DNA from: Cercospora beticola
Lineage: Eukaryota; Ascomycota; Dothideomycetes; Mycosphaerellales; Mycosphaerellaceae
NCBI RefSeq assembly: GCF_033473495.1
Contig: NC_088941.1
Coordinates: 434,001 to 498,000 of the forward strand
Reading direction: 5' to 3'
DNA length: 64,000 nt
The position numbers and the translations under genes are program-made. Position 1 is the stretch's first letter. Each line of letters starts with the position of its first letter. Below, piece by piece: positions 1-10,955 of this stretch. The notes below the pieces were generated by a model. The model made no database searches. It was given only the letters and a program-made list of their open reading frames with translations, and was not told the origin of the DNA.

Positions 1-529
1 CTCGGTAGTACCTCCTGTACGCCTGCCAGCCGGTCTCAAGCTCCTGCTCGGTGAACTGATGTAGAGGAATTAAATTGTAATCGTCTCTAGCACGTGCATA
101 AATGCCATCGAGCGCCTTCACAATGTCGGCGGCTCTTGGTTCATCGGGATAAAGATGTGCATGCTGCTCTCGCCAATGTCGAAATTCTGGACGCATGTCG
201 ATGCTCTCCTGCCATTGTGCCTAACATGGGGCGAATGTAAGCTTCACTTCTTGCATCTGTGTTCAGCTTGCCCGCTTCCTTACCTTGGTGTACAGCGGCA
301 AAGTATCGCTGAGGAACACCACCTGCCTGACGTGCGTTGCCAGGTGAGATGCAGCTATAGAAGTGAACTTGGCGAGACTGTGTTTGAAGGCTGCGACATA
401 AACCTGATCAAACACTAGCGGAGTCGTAAGGTCGTGGAAGGTTTTGGTCGTGCATCTCAATTGCTTCCGCGCAGCATAATCGCAGTACTCAACGATTTGT
501 GCTAACAACTCCACAGGGAGTTCGTCCAT
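1..529 (-). CDS. F-box domain protein, truncated by the window edge
   Basis: The ATG at 529 opens with MDELPVELLAQIVEYCD, the usual start of a fungal F-box (LP.EL...I). F-box proteins of this kind act as substrate adaptors for SCF ubiquitin ligases, but the substrate cannot be told from sequence. Exon 1 is 529-284 (82 codons). A 63-bp intron follows (donor AAG|GTAAGG, acceptor ATGTTAG at 222-221), and exon 2 (220-1) runs off the window edge. Exon 2 reads on in frame with an acidic/aromatic segment (EFRHWREQH, then LYPDEPRAADIV), which looks coding. The leucine-rich or other substrate-binding part lies outside the window. The gene is divergent from the small mitochondrial protein at 969. The F-box assignment rests on the N-terminal motif only. 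Confidence 0.72.
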
Positions 530-968
530 TTTGCACGTGGGGGTTCAGATGCTCAACTCCTGTGCAGAGGTGAAGTCGCGCACAAGGAAGCACGCGTCGA
601 GGCAGAGTTCAGGCACCGTGAGGCAACCACGAGTGGGGCAGCGTTGCCATCACCATCACGACCTCCAACAACAACCTCACTCACCCTCCACGATCAACGG
701 CACGCATCAGACAATTCACATCTCCATAATGCGCATTCAAACCCATAACGATCTCGAAGTAATTCCCAACGATCGCCTCCACGGTGCAAGTAAAACCAAG
801 TGACGTACATGACACGGCACGATGCATGACCGCTATACCTTCATATTTGGCATGTTGTGGCACCATACTATGATCACATTCACGTCACCACGGCCCTTCC
901 TACATATAGACACCTAGAACAAGCAAGAACGTAGAAGAATCAACAAATACCACCAAAGTCCAATCACA
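530..968. other. Divergent intergenic spacer, no gene seen
   Basis: This 439-bp spacer separates the leftward F-box gene from the rightward mitochondrial repeat protein and presumably carries both promoters. The part just before 969 is A/C-rich, as in many fungal 5' leaders. I see no coding signal with conserved features. Confidence 0.5.
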
Positions 969-1474
969 ATGTCTCTCACACGCTTCACAACCAGACTTTC
1001 AGCAGTCAGAATCCCAGCTCGGCAATTCTCGATTTCCACATCCAGTACGATTGATGTCTATCATATCGATGTAGGACGAGCAGCAGACTGACCGCCCTCT
1101 TAGAAATGGCCGATAAATCCAACCTCGACGCCAACAATCCCAACAGCATCGGCCGCGAATTCGAATCCGACGGCAAGATCGGCAGCGCAGGTCAAAAAGT
1201 CGGCGGACCTTTCGCCGCAGACGGCACAGTAGGAAAGGAATTCACGAAGCAAGGTTCCATCGGCGGGAAAGCCCAAGAAATGGCCGAGTCAAAGAGCGTC
1301 TTCGATAAGGATGGAGCAGTTGGGAAAGAGTTCCAAGCTGATGGAAAGATCGGACAAGTCGGAGAGGCTGTGGGAGGGCCGTTCTCTAAGGACGGGGCGA
1401 TTGGAAAGCAGTTTACTGATAAGGGAGCGGTTGGCGGGACGGTGCAGGAGAACTTGGGGTCGAAGAAGTCGTAG
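969..1474 (+). CDS. Small mitochondrial protein with tandem Gly/Asp repeats
   Basis: Exon 1 (969-1044) encodes an Arg/Ser/Thr-rich, acid-free leader (MSLTRFTTRLSAVRIPARQF) ending in FSIST, a typical mitochondrial presequence. A 59-bp intron (1045-1103) joins it in frame to exon 2 (1104-1474), giving 148 residues. Starting at the ATG of 1106 would lose the leader. The mature part is two tandem copies of about 55 residues. Each contains F..DGKIG, VGGPF..DG and GKxFT..G elements, so the deeper unit is a 12-15-residue motif of the form [EP]F..DG.[IV]G. It is hydrophilic, Gly-rich, Cys-free and Trp-free. I recognise no named domain. Import into mitochondria is inferred from the leader. Function is unknown. 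Confidence 0.78.
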
Positions 1475-1633
1475 CCGAGTGGAAGTGTTGATGGTAGCCT
1501 TGCTGTGTAGTGAGCTCTTAGTGTTGCCACATAATTACTGTTGACAGTGTAATGGCATGATATGAAGCTTTGCATTTTTCGGCGTGGCTCGCATTCTGTG
1601 GGAAAGTGAATCTGGCCACAGTATCAGCATACT

Positions 1634-3558
1634 TTAAGCCCTGCCAACCTCTCTCCTCAGCCTGCCAGCAGCAGTATCAGCCTTGGCTTCGGGCCATGCA
1701 TCGACAGCCTCCTCCACCTCATCTAAGAACGTGTTGCTGTTGTGTATCCCTGTACCTCCAAGCACGACTCTCACACCCGGGCTGCTGGCATTGACCTGAG
1801 CAACCATCTTCGCCTCCTCGTAAGTGGCCCCTCCCACAATGAACACTATGATGTCCTGTGGTTTGTCTCGCGTCTGTCCTCCCCCTTCCACAAATGGATA
1901 ATTATTCATAGCCAGACGTCCCTTGATGAGATCCTGGAGTGTGTTTTCCAAACGAGGCGAGTGCTGTGTGTAGACATTTTCTACTCCCTTCAACCCACGC
2001 TGAAAGCGAGACCGAGCTTCAGAGAAGAGATTGCTTGATTGGAACAGGTCTGGAATGCCACCTGTCTGCGGAATAGACTGCAGGCTGTGTGCGTATGTGA
2101 GGAGCTTCGGTATCAGATTTATTCGGTGACGTGAGATATTTCCGGCGACTGCAAGGAGGTCCAGCAAAGCTGGCGTGTTGTTGCTCGTGTGGCCAGAATA
2201 GCGAAGTGCATATATCGCAACCAGGCGCAATTTATTGCTTGGAGGTATCCGTGGGTCCTGTATCAGCTGCTGGAGTTTCTTGACATCCTGTGAGTGGTTG
2301 TCGTTGCATGCGAGACTTTGCTCGAGCTCGGAAACGTCCAGAAGATTGTCGGTTCCAACACGTCGAGACAGCTCGCCCACCAGGGTAACGTGCTTCGTCA
2401 CGTTGCCAGATAGGCGACGGAACTCTGGATATTCCTCAACGAAGCGCTTCATGTCTTCGATGCTGTCAAGCTTCTGACCAGACGCCTGCTTCGAGGCGAA
2501 TTGCTCGACGTAGTCCTTGGCATTCTGTCCCAGATCACCGAAGTTGAGGTACATATTTTTCGCGAAGAATGGGTCCTGATCTTGTGAAAGTACAATCTCC
2601 TGAAACGCAAATCAGCATGTGAGAAGTCCCTAATATATTGCAAATCCATTACCTTGAATTCCGGCCTGACTTCAGGGACGTCACCAAGATTCACTCTCCC
2701 ATTGTCAATGCCCAGCAGCTCATGTACCATGGCTTGGTATGTCCACTGGGTCAGGAGTGGCGTTACAGGATCATCTCTCCTGTCCACCAACAGCAATATC
2801 GGGGGTGTATCTGGTTTCCGAAAATCGAACAGCTGTTCCTCTTGTGTCATCGCATATCGTACTTCCGTTGCCAGCTTCTTGCACAGGAGACTGTTCTTCT
2901 CGTATCTGATCAAAGGCTTCTTCTTCAACGACAGAAGCATGGCAATTACGCCCTCCACTGTTCGCGACAAGCTGTCCTGATTCCATAAGTCCGGTGACGA
3001 GGACCAGATTCGCGTTGAGAGGGGCAATGAACACAGGTCGGGGTTGACAACGAGGAAATCGGCGAAGTACTCGACGATCGATTTGACGACCTCGTGGTCA
3101 TCAGCTTCGGCAAGACGTTCGAGCGAGGACTTCTTTATGACATTGCTGAAATCTGTGTCAGTCAGAGGTCGGTCGATTCAGCAATAGGGATGGGCTGCAT
3201 ACAGATATGGTACTCCCCGTATTTGGGCTCGCGGAACTCGTCGATCAGGAATTGTATGCTATCCGGAGAAGGGCGAACGAAGCAGAGGCATCGCAAATGG
3301 CGCATCTTCTCGCGATTTTGGTCATCTAGGCGTTGCGTGAGGTAGACGGAGTGATTTAGCAGTGCTGATTGCGACGTCGCCGAAGACACAATGGGCACCT
3401 GCTGAACATCAGCACTGTAGCGCATAGAACACGACGACGAGACTCACGGTATCTCTGTCCAGCAGCAGTATCTTCATCTTCGCAGCTCCGCCGCTGGTCG
3501 TGTCGCCTTGCGACACCATCTTATTGATGTAGCCCTGGACGCTCTGGAAGACGTCCAT
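1634..3558 (-). CDS. vps45: Vps45, Sec1/Munc18-family vacuolar protein sorting protein
   Basis: Four exons (3558-3448, 3398-3203, 3152-2653, 2599-1634) give 590 residues, the normal length for Vps45. Introns are 49, 50 and 53 bp. The protein starts MDVFQSVQGYINKMV and contains the SM hallmarks LLNHSVYL, KKSSLERLAEADDHE, LLVDRRDDPVTPLL, SGNVTKHVTLVGELSRRV and KPQDIIVFIVGGATYEEA near the C-terminus. SM proteins of this branch bind Tlg2-type syntaxins and steer SNARE assembly for Golgi-to-endosome and endosome-recycling traffic. That role comes from the family and is not visible in the sequence. The second splice rebuilds the conserved EYHIYFSNVIKKSS stretch, which fixes the exon borders. It is divergent from the CDC34 gene. 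Confidence 0.96.
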
Positions 3559-4195
3559 GGCTGTGTGTGTGTCGCGAGCCGCAGCTCTCTCATCGCCCCC
3601 TCGCTATACACACTGCGACTGTGTTGATGCTCTTTTCGGGATTCGACATTCACCAATCGATTGGCCAGGTGTGCGATTGTGTTGTCACATGCAGCACATG
3701 GAGCTGGCGTTGTCGGCGCGAGACAAGCCGTCAGCCGCGTTCCAAACGGCGTTTCGAGTCACGGCACCGCCCAGCGTGACTGCCCTCACTTCAACTTCCA
3801 CCCTCTCGCTACCTCTTCTACTGCACGCTGCTCCTCGAGCTACCGACGACTTTCTGGATCATACTAAGCCCCTTCGCTCTGTCACTTCTGCAGGCTTCAC
3901 CTGGACCACGACCTCCACGCGAATCTAGGCTGCATTCACTTTGTGCCGGATCCGGTGCATCATCGCCTACCGCCCGGCGTTCAACCTTTAACCTTGCTGG
4001 CTGGCATTACCGCTTCCACTTAACACCTGCACGCCCTCTTCTCTGCCGAGATTGCTCTACCTCCTATCGCCTTTCCACCACCACCGCCTTTCCACCACCA
4101 CCGCCTTGCTCCTGCAACAGCACCGCAGCAGCTCCCGACACCCGCTTCCAGCGACGCCTCCGCACCGCTGACGACAGCCTACCTCAGCCGCCACC
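3559..4195. promoter_or_regulatory. Shared divergent promoter region of vps45 and cdc34
   Basis: This 637-bp spacer lies between two divergent housekeeping genes. The right half is strongly C/T/A-rich on the plus strand, as expected for a pyrimidine-rich fungal leader of cdc34. It includes a short tandem repeat at 4069-4102. No ORF in it has recognisable features. Confidence 0.55.
4069..4102. repeat. Two tandem 17-bp copies in the cdc34 leader
   Basis: The unit gcctttccaccaccacc occurs twice head to tail about 95-125 bp before the cdc34 start codon. It is a pyrimidine-rich microduplication, probably in the 5' untranslated region. Confidence 0.75.
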
Positions 4196-4909
4196 ATGGC
4201 TGCAGAACGAGCGCTCATGAACGAGTACAAGTCCCTCGCAAAAGAGACCTGGACTGATATCTCGCTGATCAACGAGAACATCTTCGAGTGGTCCGTGGCA
4301 TTGATCGTGCTGAATCCCGACTCCATCTACTATGGCGGCTACTACAAGGCGAAGATGACCTTTCCCAAAAACTACCCCTACGAGCCACCGACGTTCACCT
4401 TCACTCGCCCCTTGTGGCATCCCAACGTCTATACCGACGGCCGTCTCTGCATCTCCATTCTACACCAGCCCGGGGAGGACCTCATGAGCGGGGAGGATGC
4501 GGGTGAGCGGTGGTCACCAGTACAGCGGGTGGAGAGCGTCCTCATATCCGTCCTGTCGCTGCTGGATGATGCGGAGTGCAGCTCACCCGCCAATGTGGAC
4601 GCCGGTGTGCAGTTGAGGAACGATCCCGAGGGGTACAAGAAGCGTGTCGCGGAGGATCGTGAGAAGAGCAAGCAAGACATCCCTGCAGGGTTCGAGATGC
4701 CGACCCATGAGACCGCGTTCAAGAAGGAGGAAAAGGTCGTCGACATGAGCTGGAGCGACAGTGAGGTGGAAGACGACTTCGACGACAGCGATGACGACGA
4801 GGAGATGTTCGATGAGAACGAGGGTAAGACTAATGACACCATGTGCGCTCTACCTGTGATACGAGCTAACCACAATCTAGGCACAGACGAAGAGGACGAC
4901 GAAGAGTAA
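4196..4909 (+). CDS. cdc34: Cdc34/Ubc3-type ubiquitin-conjugating enzyme E2
   Basis: The start lies in a strong context (CCACCATGGC). The UBC fold spans about residues 5-165, with the HPNVYTDGRLCISILH motif carrying the catalytic Cys. The acidic-loop insertion that separates Cdc34/UBE2R and UBE2G enzymes from other E2s follows it (QPGEDLMSGEDAGERW). The C-terminal tail is strongly acidic (DSEVEDDFDDSDDDEE), as in Cdc34, where the tail contacts the SCF cullin ligase. Exon 1 is 4196-4823 and exon 2 is 4881-4909. The 57-bp intron has a perfect GCTAAC branch site and is a multiple of three without a stop. The spliced product is 218 residues; retaining the intron would add 19. A Ubc7-like E2 is the main alternative, and the acidic tail argues against it. 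Confidence 0.93.
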   Translation: MAAERALMNEYKSLAKETWTDISLINENIFEWSVALIVLNPDSIYYGGYYKAKMTFPKNYPYEPPTFTFTRPLWHPNVYTDGRLCISILHQPGEDLMSGEDAGERWSPVQRVESVLISVLSLLDDAECSSPANVDAGVQLRNDPEGYKKRVAEDREKSKQDIPAGFEMPTHETAFKKEEKVVDMSWSDSEVEDDFDDSDDDEEMFDENEGKTNDTMCALPVIRANHNLGTDEEDDEE

Positions 4910-5508
4910 TCTTCCTTCCTACTCTTCACCTCACGAGACTGGCTACATGCCATGATATACTTCATGAGCACCACGAGTACACGAACAGCATCTATCGATT
5001 TGGGCATGATTTCAGCGAGGAGTTTGGGCGCGGGATTCCGCGGCACGTAAAGCGCACGCATACTACTTTTTGGGCCATGGGTGGAGAGGCACGTTCCGTG
5101 TAGCGCATACAGCAGACAGCAGTGCCCTCGACCACAGCTATGACTATCGCTCTAGTTCAATTGAAATTCAGTGAAAGACTCCTGAAATTAAGTCTCGACG
5201 CGTTTGACGGTCGGCATCTAAAGCTGTCCAGAATCACGTGTCAACGCTTCAGTTGGAGCTGCAGCTGCGCAAGCCCGAGTTGCAGCTGCCGTACTTGCTA
5301 GCAAACGCGTGCCCACCAAACATGACCTCAAGCTTACACGCGGAAGCAGCACCTGTCACTCTCGATATTGTTTGCTGAACACTCTGATTTCTCACGGCAC
5401 ATTGTCGATGGGAGCAGCATCTCGCGTCCGAAACGACAGTCGCTAGTGACGCAATCACGCAGCGGAACGAGCCCGAAAGCTCGTGAAAGCTGCGGCGTGC
5501 ACGAGCAA
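4910..5508. other. Intergenic region between cdc34 and the UBA/UIM gene
   Basis: About 600 bp between two genes on the same strand, holding the cdc34 3' end and the next promoter. A TTGCAGCTG-type element repeats around 5258-5290 (ctgcagctgcgc, gttgcagctgcc). No gene is seen. Confidence 0.45.
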
Positions 5509-8371
5509 ATGGCGTCCAAAGAACCCGCCAAACGCAAGCGTCTAATCACTTACGGCAAGCAGCCTCGTCGTCGTCTGCACTTGCAGTTCACAGAACCTTC
5601 GCCCAAGGTGCTGGAAGGTCCTCTTGGACAGCCGTGCAACGCCGATGAACTGAAGAACATGTCATTCGTACCTGCGAAGTATCAACCAGAACCACTGCGG
5701 CCTAGCAGCCAAAAGGCCGCGACCATGACCATGGAACCGACCGACGAGCAAATCGAGACCCTTATCAACTTCACCGGTACTGATGCGGGAACGGCCAAAA
5801 GATTCTTGAGAGTGCGTCTGCCGTGATTGTCCATTGCATAGACACGGCCCAGGGCTCGCGTTGATGCTGACAGGTGCTCTCGTGTTCAGGTCAAGCAATG
5901 CAACGTCGAGACCGCCGCCAATGCTATCTTTGATAACGAAGACATTACCAAGCTCGAGCAAGGCATATCATGGGACCCTAATCTCATGACAGCTGACCGC
6001 GATGGCAACAACAACCTTCATCCACTCGGCACTTCCGCTGCACCCACGCGAGGCAATTCACCTGCACCTAGTCTCAAGGACTCTGCGCCCACCAACAGCG
6101 AACAAGAAGATGCCCACTACGCACAAGCTCTTGCTCAGTCACAGGAGATGATGGGACCATATGGTGGTTGGACGCAGCAAGAGACCGGCACAGTAGGGAA
6201 AGATGGGACAGAGCTTAAGAGAATCGGACCATCCACTCAGAAAGAGTACGAAGAGTCGCGCTGGGGCATGGTATTACATAATGCGAATGAGCTGGTGCCC
6301 GACGTGCCTCTTGAAGAGCGAGTGCAGCTGCCGGACGACGATGCCCCACGATTTCTGAAGCATGCACCAGACGGCCACTACGTGCCGAACCTTCTGACCA
6401 TCTGCCATCACATACCAGTGGTCAGAGAGGCTTTCCTCCTAGCTGGGCAAGGCATCGTGGACTACGGATATGCATCAGACTGGTGGAAAGGTGCCACAAT
6501 TCCAAAACCGAGGATCGTTCAAACCGATAGTGAGGCGACTGCGGATGACGATGCGGAGAAAGCGAATGAGTTTGTGGCAGAGTTGCAGAGACTCACGGCC
6601 TTTTTGGATTCCAGCGCGAGAGTCTACGCAAGCTCTGGTGGTTTGTCAAAGACGGATGTCATGAAGGCGTGCCCTACGGCTAACAACCCGCTGGAACACC
6701 TCTTGAACAGCTACTTCAAGATTGCCAGCGCGAGATGCGGTAACGAAGCTGGACAAATCGCTGAACTGTTTACTTCGCGTGCTGGTCCCATTGGACAATC
6801 TGGTGAGGACAAAAATCAAACGACCAACGTTTTGGCCTTGACGGCTAGTTGCGCGGACGATGTACCTGAAGATGCCAGACCAGACCTCGCCGAGTGCTTG
6901 GATAGATTGGTGTGGAGCACAGATTCCGAAGATCCTGAACCGCAGCAGTACTACTTGCATCAATTTGGGAAAGTTCTGGTGATGAAACTCGAACAAGAGG
7001 ACAGGACCGCTTCGCATCTCAATATTCGTGTTCCCACGACTTTGGTTATGGACAAATATGCCGAAGAGAACATCGAAGCCACTGGTCCTTTGAGGCAGCA
7101 ACTTGTTCAGTCTAAGAGACGCATCAAGAAGATCACGGATGTGGAACAAAAGCTGAAGTACTGGACCAAAGACGGCAAGCAGATGGATGCCTCGCTGCTT
7201 CTGAAGCACACTCATGGCCATTTCTCAGGCCAGAATCGCAGAGATGTTGATCAGGCTGACAAGACTAACACAGCTTCGTTGTCGGCTGATCAGCCTACAG
7301 AATATTCGAACATCGCGCAACAGCTTGAGACAGTCATGGCTAGCATCGACGAGAAGCTCAAATTACTAGCCGAAGAGAAAGAAAAGGCGAAGAAGGCCAT
7401 CAGTGATTTGAGCAAGGCCACAATACCTGGTCTCGAAGGACAAGAGACGCAGTATCGGTACACCCTCCGCGGAGTTGCAACAAAACCTCACATCACCTAC
7501 CTTCTCAAGCCCAAAGCCGAGATAGGAGAGCAGCCTGAGAACGCGGAGCACAATGAGCACGCTGGGCAGACGATCTTCAAGTCCGATGCCACCATGAATG
7601 ACGATGAAACTACCACACCGCCAGGGTATCAGTGGTGGCGAATTGACTACGAGGTCACAGGACAAAACGCCAAGCTCACCCGAACGAAAGCGGACGACTT
7701 TGACGTTATCCGAGCTGTGGAGCTGGAGCACAACTCCGCCCTTCTGGTATATGCCAGTGACGATGCTGTGGATGACATTGATATCAGTGACCTTCCTCCG
7801 CCGCTTCTGGAATTCATTCGGCAAGATAACGAACAGCTCACTGCTGACATTGAGGCCAGCAAGAGAAACCCTCCACCTCCTTACCAGGTTAGTGAAACTA
7901 CCATCACTCAATGCTTGTGATTTTCACTGACAATTCCAGGACGATCAGGATGATTTACCACAGCTCGTCCGCGCATCTGTCGAGGCTGCCGAGCACGATG
8001 ACGATGCGGACAGCACCAAGGCGCAATACGACGGCGATGACCATCAGTCAACAACTGATGCCCTGGCTCGTATGTCTGCTGGCGACTGGATCGATCACAA
8101 TGCGAGCAATCGTGACCCGGAACCCGTAGACATACACTTGGATCCTGTGAACGATACTCCCCCAAGTGGTGCGGATCCCTTTCCTGAGACTCGAGAAATA
8201 GAGATGATTGAGAGAAAAGGCCCGTCAAGTCTCTTGACAAGCCGAGCTGAGCAGACCACAGGTCCGGGCCAGTACGGTGAAGATGTGGGGATGGGTGGTG
8301 TAGGTGAATCGCAGGATATGGGCATTGGTGGAGCTCCTAGCTACGGTGACGAGTTGAGGAAAGGTGGATGA
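5509..8371 (+). CDS. UBA and UIM ubiquitin-binding protein with a USP25/28-like body
   Basis: Exons 5509-5811, 5890-7887 and 7940-8371 give 910 residues; introns are 78 and 52 bp. The basic N-terminus (KRKRLITYGKQPRRR) could be a nuclear signal. A UBA-type helical domain (about 78-120, EPTDEQIETLINFTG then FLRVKQCNVETAANAIFDN) spans the first splice, which confirms it. A UIM-like helix follows (about 165-185, DAHYAQALAQSQEMM). Residues about 220-720 resemble the fungal ubiquitin-interaction-motif proteins related to USP25/28, including a coiled stretch near 600. I cannot find the canonical USP Cys box (GNTCYxN). The nearest Cys is in LLTICHHIP, so activity as a deubiquitinase is doubtful. The C-terminus is disordered, acidic and Gly-rich. 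A role as a ubiquitin receptor is inferred from domains. ATG 5509 is the first in-frame ATG. The upstream ATG-less extension was ignored. Confidence 0.82.
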
Positions 8372-10166
8372 GGTGACGAACCGTTGAAATGATGCATGAT
8401 GCTACGTGAGTGTACAGCGATGGCGGGCATGGTACTTTGCTTGTTGCATAGCGATAGGATGTTGCATGGCCTGGCATACCCAATGAAAATTGTTCGACTT
8501 CTTCAGCCCCGCTCTCAAGGCGGTTTGGAAGCCATGCCAGCTCTGACTTTATTCGGACGCGCATTTCTCAATGATAGCTCAAGCTCCTATCTCAAGAGAA
8601 GCCGGGCCACGAAGGGCAAATGCGGTAATCAGGCCCATTGCCAGGCCGTACTTGAAGGCCGCATTTACACGCCGAACCACTCACTCTACCAGTGGTACCG
8701 CCGGCGATGACAATGTTGACAGAGGGTTCAAATATTTCTTGACAGAGATTATCTCCTACCTCTGGTACGACTGGAAGACAGAATCAAGCCGTGTTTACCA
8801 AGCACTGGAGTTGTTCCGAAGCCATCGGCGACTGTTCCGCTCTGATTGCAGCCTCCACATGGGATACAGAAGAATGCCGGCTATACAAAGAAACTGCTCG
8901 TATCGACTCGAAATCATCACATTTGCCTGAAACGTGGTTGTTCGGGTCAACGTGCAGATAACCCCACCGCGGATCTGGGGACATCAATTCCGCCAAATCG
9001 GCCTCCGACACGCCAAATTTGCTGAATGACCAAATAGCTGCACGCACAATTGGGCCTTCAAGCGGTGCCCGCGTTCATTTGTTGTGAAGATGCTGCATCT
9101 AGCAAATGTGAACTGCGAGAAGGAGACAAACCTTCGAATAGTGCATTGCAGACCAATACCAAGACCACTAATTGGGACCTGTGGCGTTTACATCTCATAC
9201 TGCACACCACATTTCGGCGGAAGACAGAGGTGATTCCGCCAAGCGCCGTGCATACGGAACCACTCAAGCTCACTCCGAAGCTGAGCTGATCTCTAAAGCC
9301 CCTTCGCAGTCAAGCACATTGTGTACCATTGTACATCGACATTTGCGGGCCCGAAAAGCATGCTACCATCGCGGCAGTATCGAAGAACAACCAGAGAACA
9401 GTGACGTTGAAAGCGATGATGACAGAGGTCATGGCTTTCATATGTCTTGAGCACGCAACCCTTCTCAGCAGTCATCGCGAACCCCTCCACGCTCGCGGGA
9501 TTTCGATCGTGAGCGTTCATACGAAACGTTCGTGCCTCCATCATTGCTTGACACGTCAAAGCTCCTCCGACGCGAGACATGCGCAACGCATATACCACTT
9601 TCGCACTCCACAATCCGCAGAAGCTGAGTTTCGCGTGGTGCGTGCATGAACCAAACGCAAGCTCTTTCCACATGCCGAAGCCCTCGAACCATCCACTTCT
9701 TGCAGCAAAGCTAGACCGTGCTTTATACAACCTTTCCGGATAGGATCCATTTTGTGGTGGAGTGCCGTCCCTGAAGGTATCTACTAGCACGTATTATGGT
9801 AGTTGCTCTGCGATAGTCCAACGCTCACGCCTTGCGCCAAACGCCAATCCTTCAGAGGATGCAATGGAAAGGACCCCTTTACAGCGATCTTGCCAGAAAT
9901 GGAGCTGACAGGTCGTGTTTTGATTCAACTGATACGCGTGTGAGGGCGCAGGCTTCGGCATGCCGTGATTGCTGAACGAACTCTATTGCCCTCATGATGG
10001 AAGGCACCTCGTGGGTGGGAGTCTGCACTCCTTTGACAGAGTGGAGAACATGAAGCTATATCTTAACGGTCCCTGTCCAAGTATGAGTGATGAGTATTGT
10101 GCTCGATTCTTCTTCAACTAGCAACGTCTTCGCTCGTGAATCCAAGGGACAACAACGTTATACATC
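8372..10166. other. Gene-poor 1.8-kb interval
   Basis: This interval holds only short overlapping open frames on both strands, none with a recognisable domain or convincing introns. A stretch at 8798-8938 reads coding-like in one plus-strand frame (HWSCSEAIGDCSALIAAST) but meets a stop and has no clear start. It could be a relic or chance. Confidence 0.4.
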
Positions 10167-10955
10167 ATGCATTCACTAGTCAATCTCCTCAGCTTGCCTG
10201 CAGAAGTCCGGTTGAATATTTACTCCTTCGTCTTCACTGACGAGTGGACCTACGTCAACTCTTGCGATTCGACATCACAACCCATGCAGGATCAACCTTC
10301 CAGGAATCGGCTTCCACCGCTACTCAGGACATCCCAGCTACTACGACAAGAAGCAACAGCAGTCTACTACAGCAATTTACAAGTCCACTTCGACATCTGC
10401 AATGGGATCATACCTCTGGAGCTCGTCACCTGGCTTGATGACATAGGAGAAACCAACGCCTCACTACTTCGACACTTCGAACTACGATGGGGAAACTACG
10501 CCGACATCAGCTTAGATCTCAGACACAAAGCCTCAAAACCCAAGCCTTCTTCAAAGAATAACAGATCAGACGCAATCCTAATCCAAACATACCATCGCCG
10601 TCTCTCTGCCGTCATACAACAAACCCTCTCTCACAAAACCTCACGACACGATCGACAACTCTTCCTCCCACTCCTCCAACTCGCAACTGGAAACCCCACT
10701 ACAAGTATCCAAAGAGGCACGAAGCATACTCTAAGCGTCAAAGGAGTCTCCCTCGCTACTGCAATTCATCCATGCGAATTCTGGGAAATCAATGGGACTG
10801 CGGAATTCTGCCGAATACTATCGAAGAGTCTTTCAGATTGGCTTGAAGATAATCTTACGACGAAGGGAGCGTTCAGTGGTATCGAGAGTATCATGGAATA
10901 TGTTACGTTGGCGAATGAACATGCTTCGGCGCTGAGGTGGTTGGGGTATTGGTAG
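10167..10955 (+). CDS. LPAEVR-motif (2EXR/F-box-like) fungal protein of unknown function
   Basis: A single-exon ORF of 262 residues starts at ATG 10167. Near the N-terminus it has LLSLPAEVRLNIYSFVF and later LPPLLRTSQLLRQEATAVYY. This is the familiar pairing in fungal F-box-like/2EXR proteins, LPAE[IV]R..IY followed by LLR.....R.EA...YY. The rest (a hydrophilic linker near 125-140 and a C-terminal helix-rich part) has no motif I can name. The coding strand is poor in G and rich in C and A around 10,500-10,700, unlike the neighbouring housekeeping genes. Related genes form large, poorly characterised families in filamentous fungi. No biochemical role can be assigned. Confidence 0.75.
   Translation: MHSLVNLLSLPAEVRLNIYSFVFTDEWTYVNSCDSTSQPMQDQPSRNRLPPLLRTSQLLRQEATAVYYSNLQVHFDICNGIIPLELVTWLDDIGETNASLLRHFELRWGNYADISLDLRHKASKPKPSSKNNRSDAILIQTYHRRLSAVIQQTLSHKTSRHDRQLFLPLLQLATGNPTTSIQRGTKHTLSVKGVSLATAIHPCEFWEINGTAEFCRILSKSLSDWLEDNLTTKGAFSGIESIMEYVTLANEHASALRWLGYW

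Noticed and set aside
9293..9790. 165-codon minus-strand frame in the 8.4-10.2 kb gap
   Set aside because: No domain, no splice signals, and competing open frames on the other strand.
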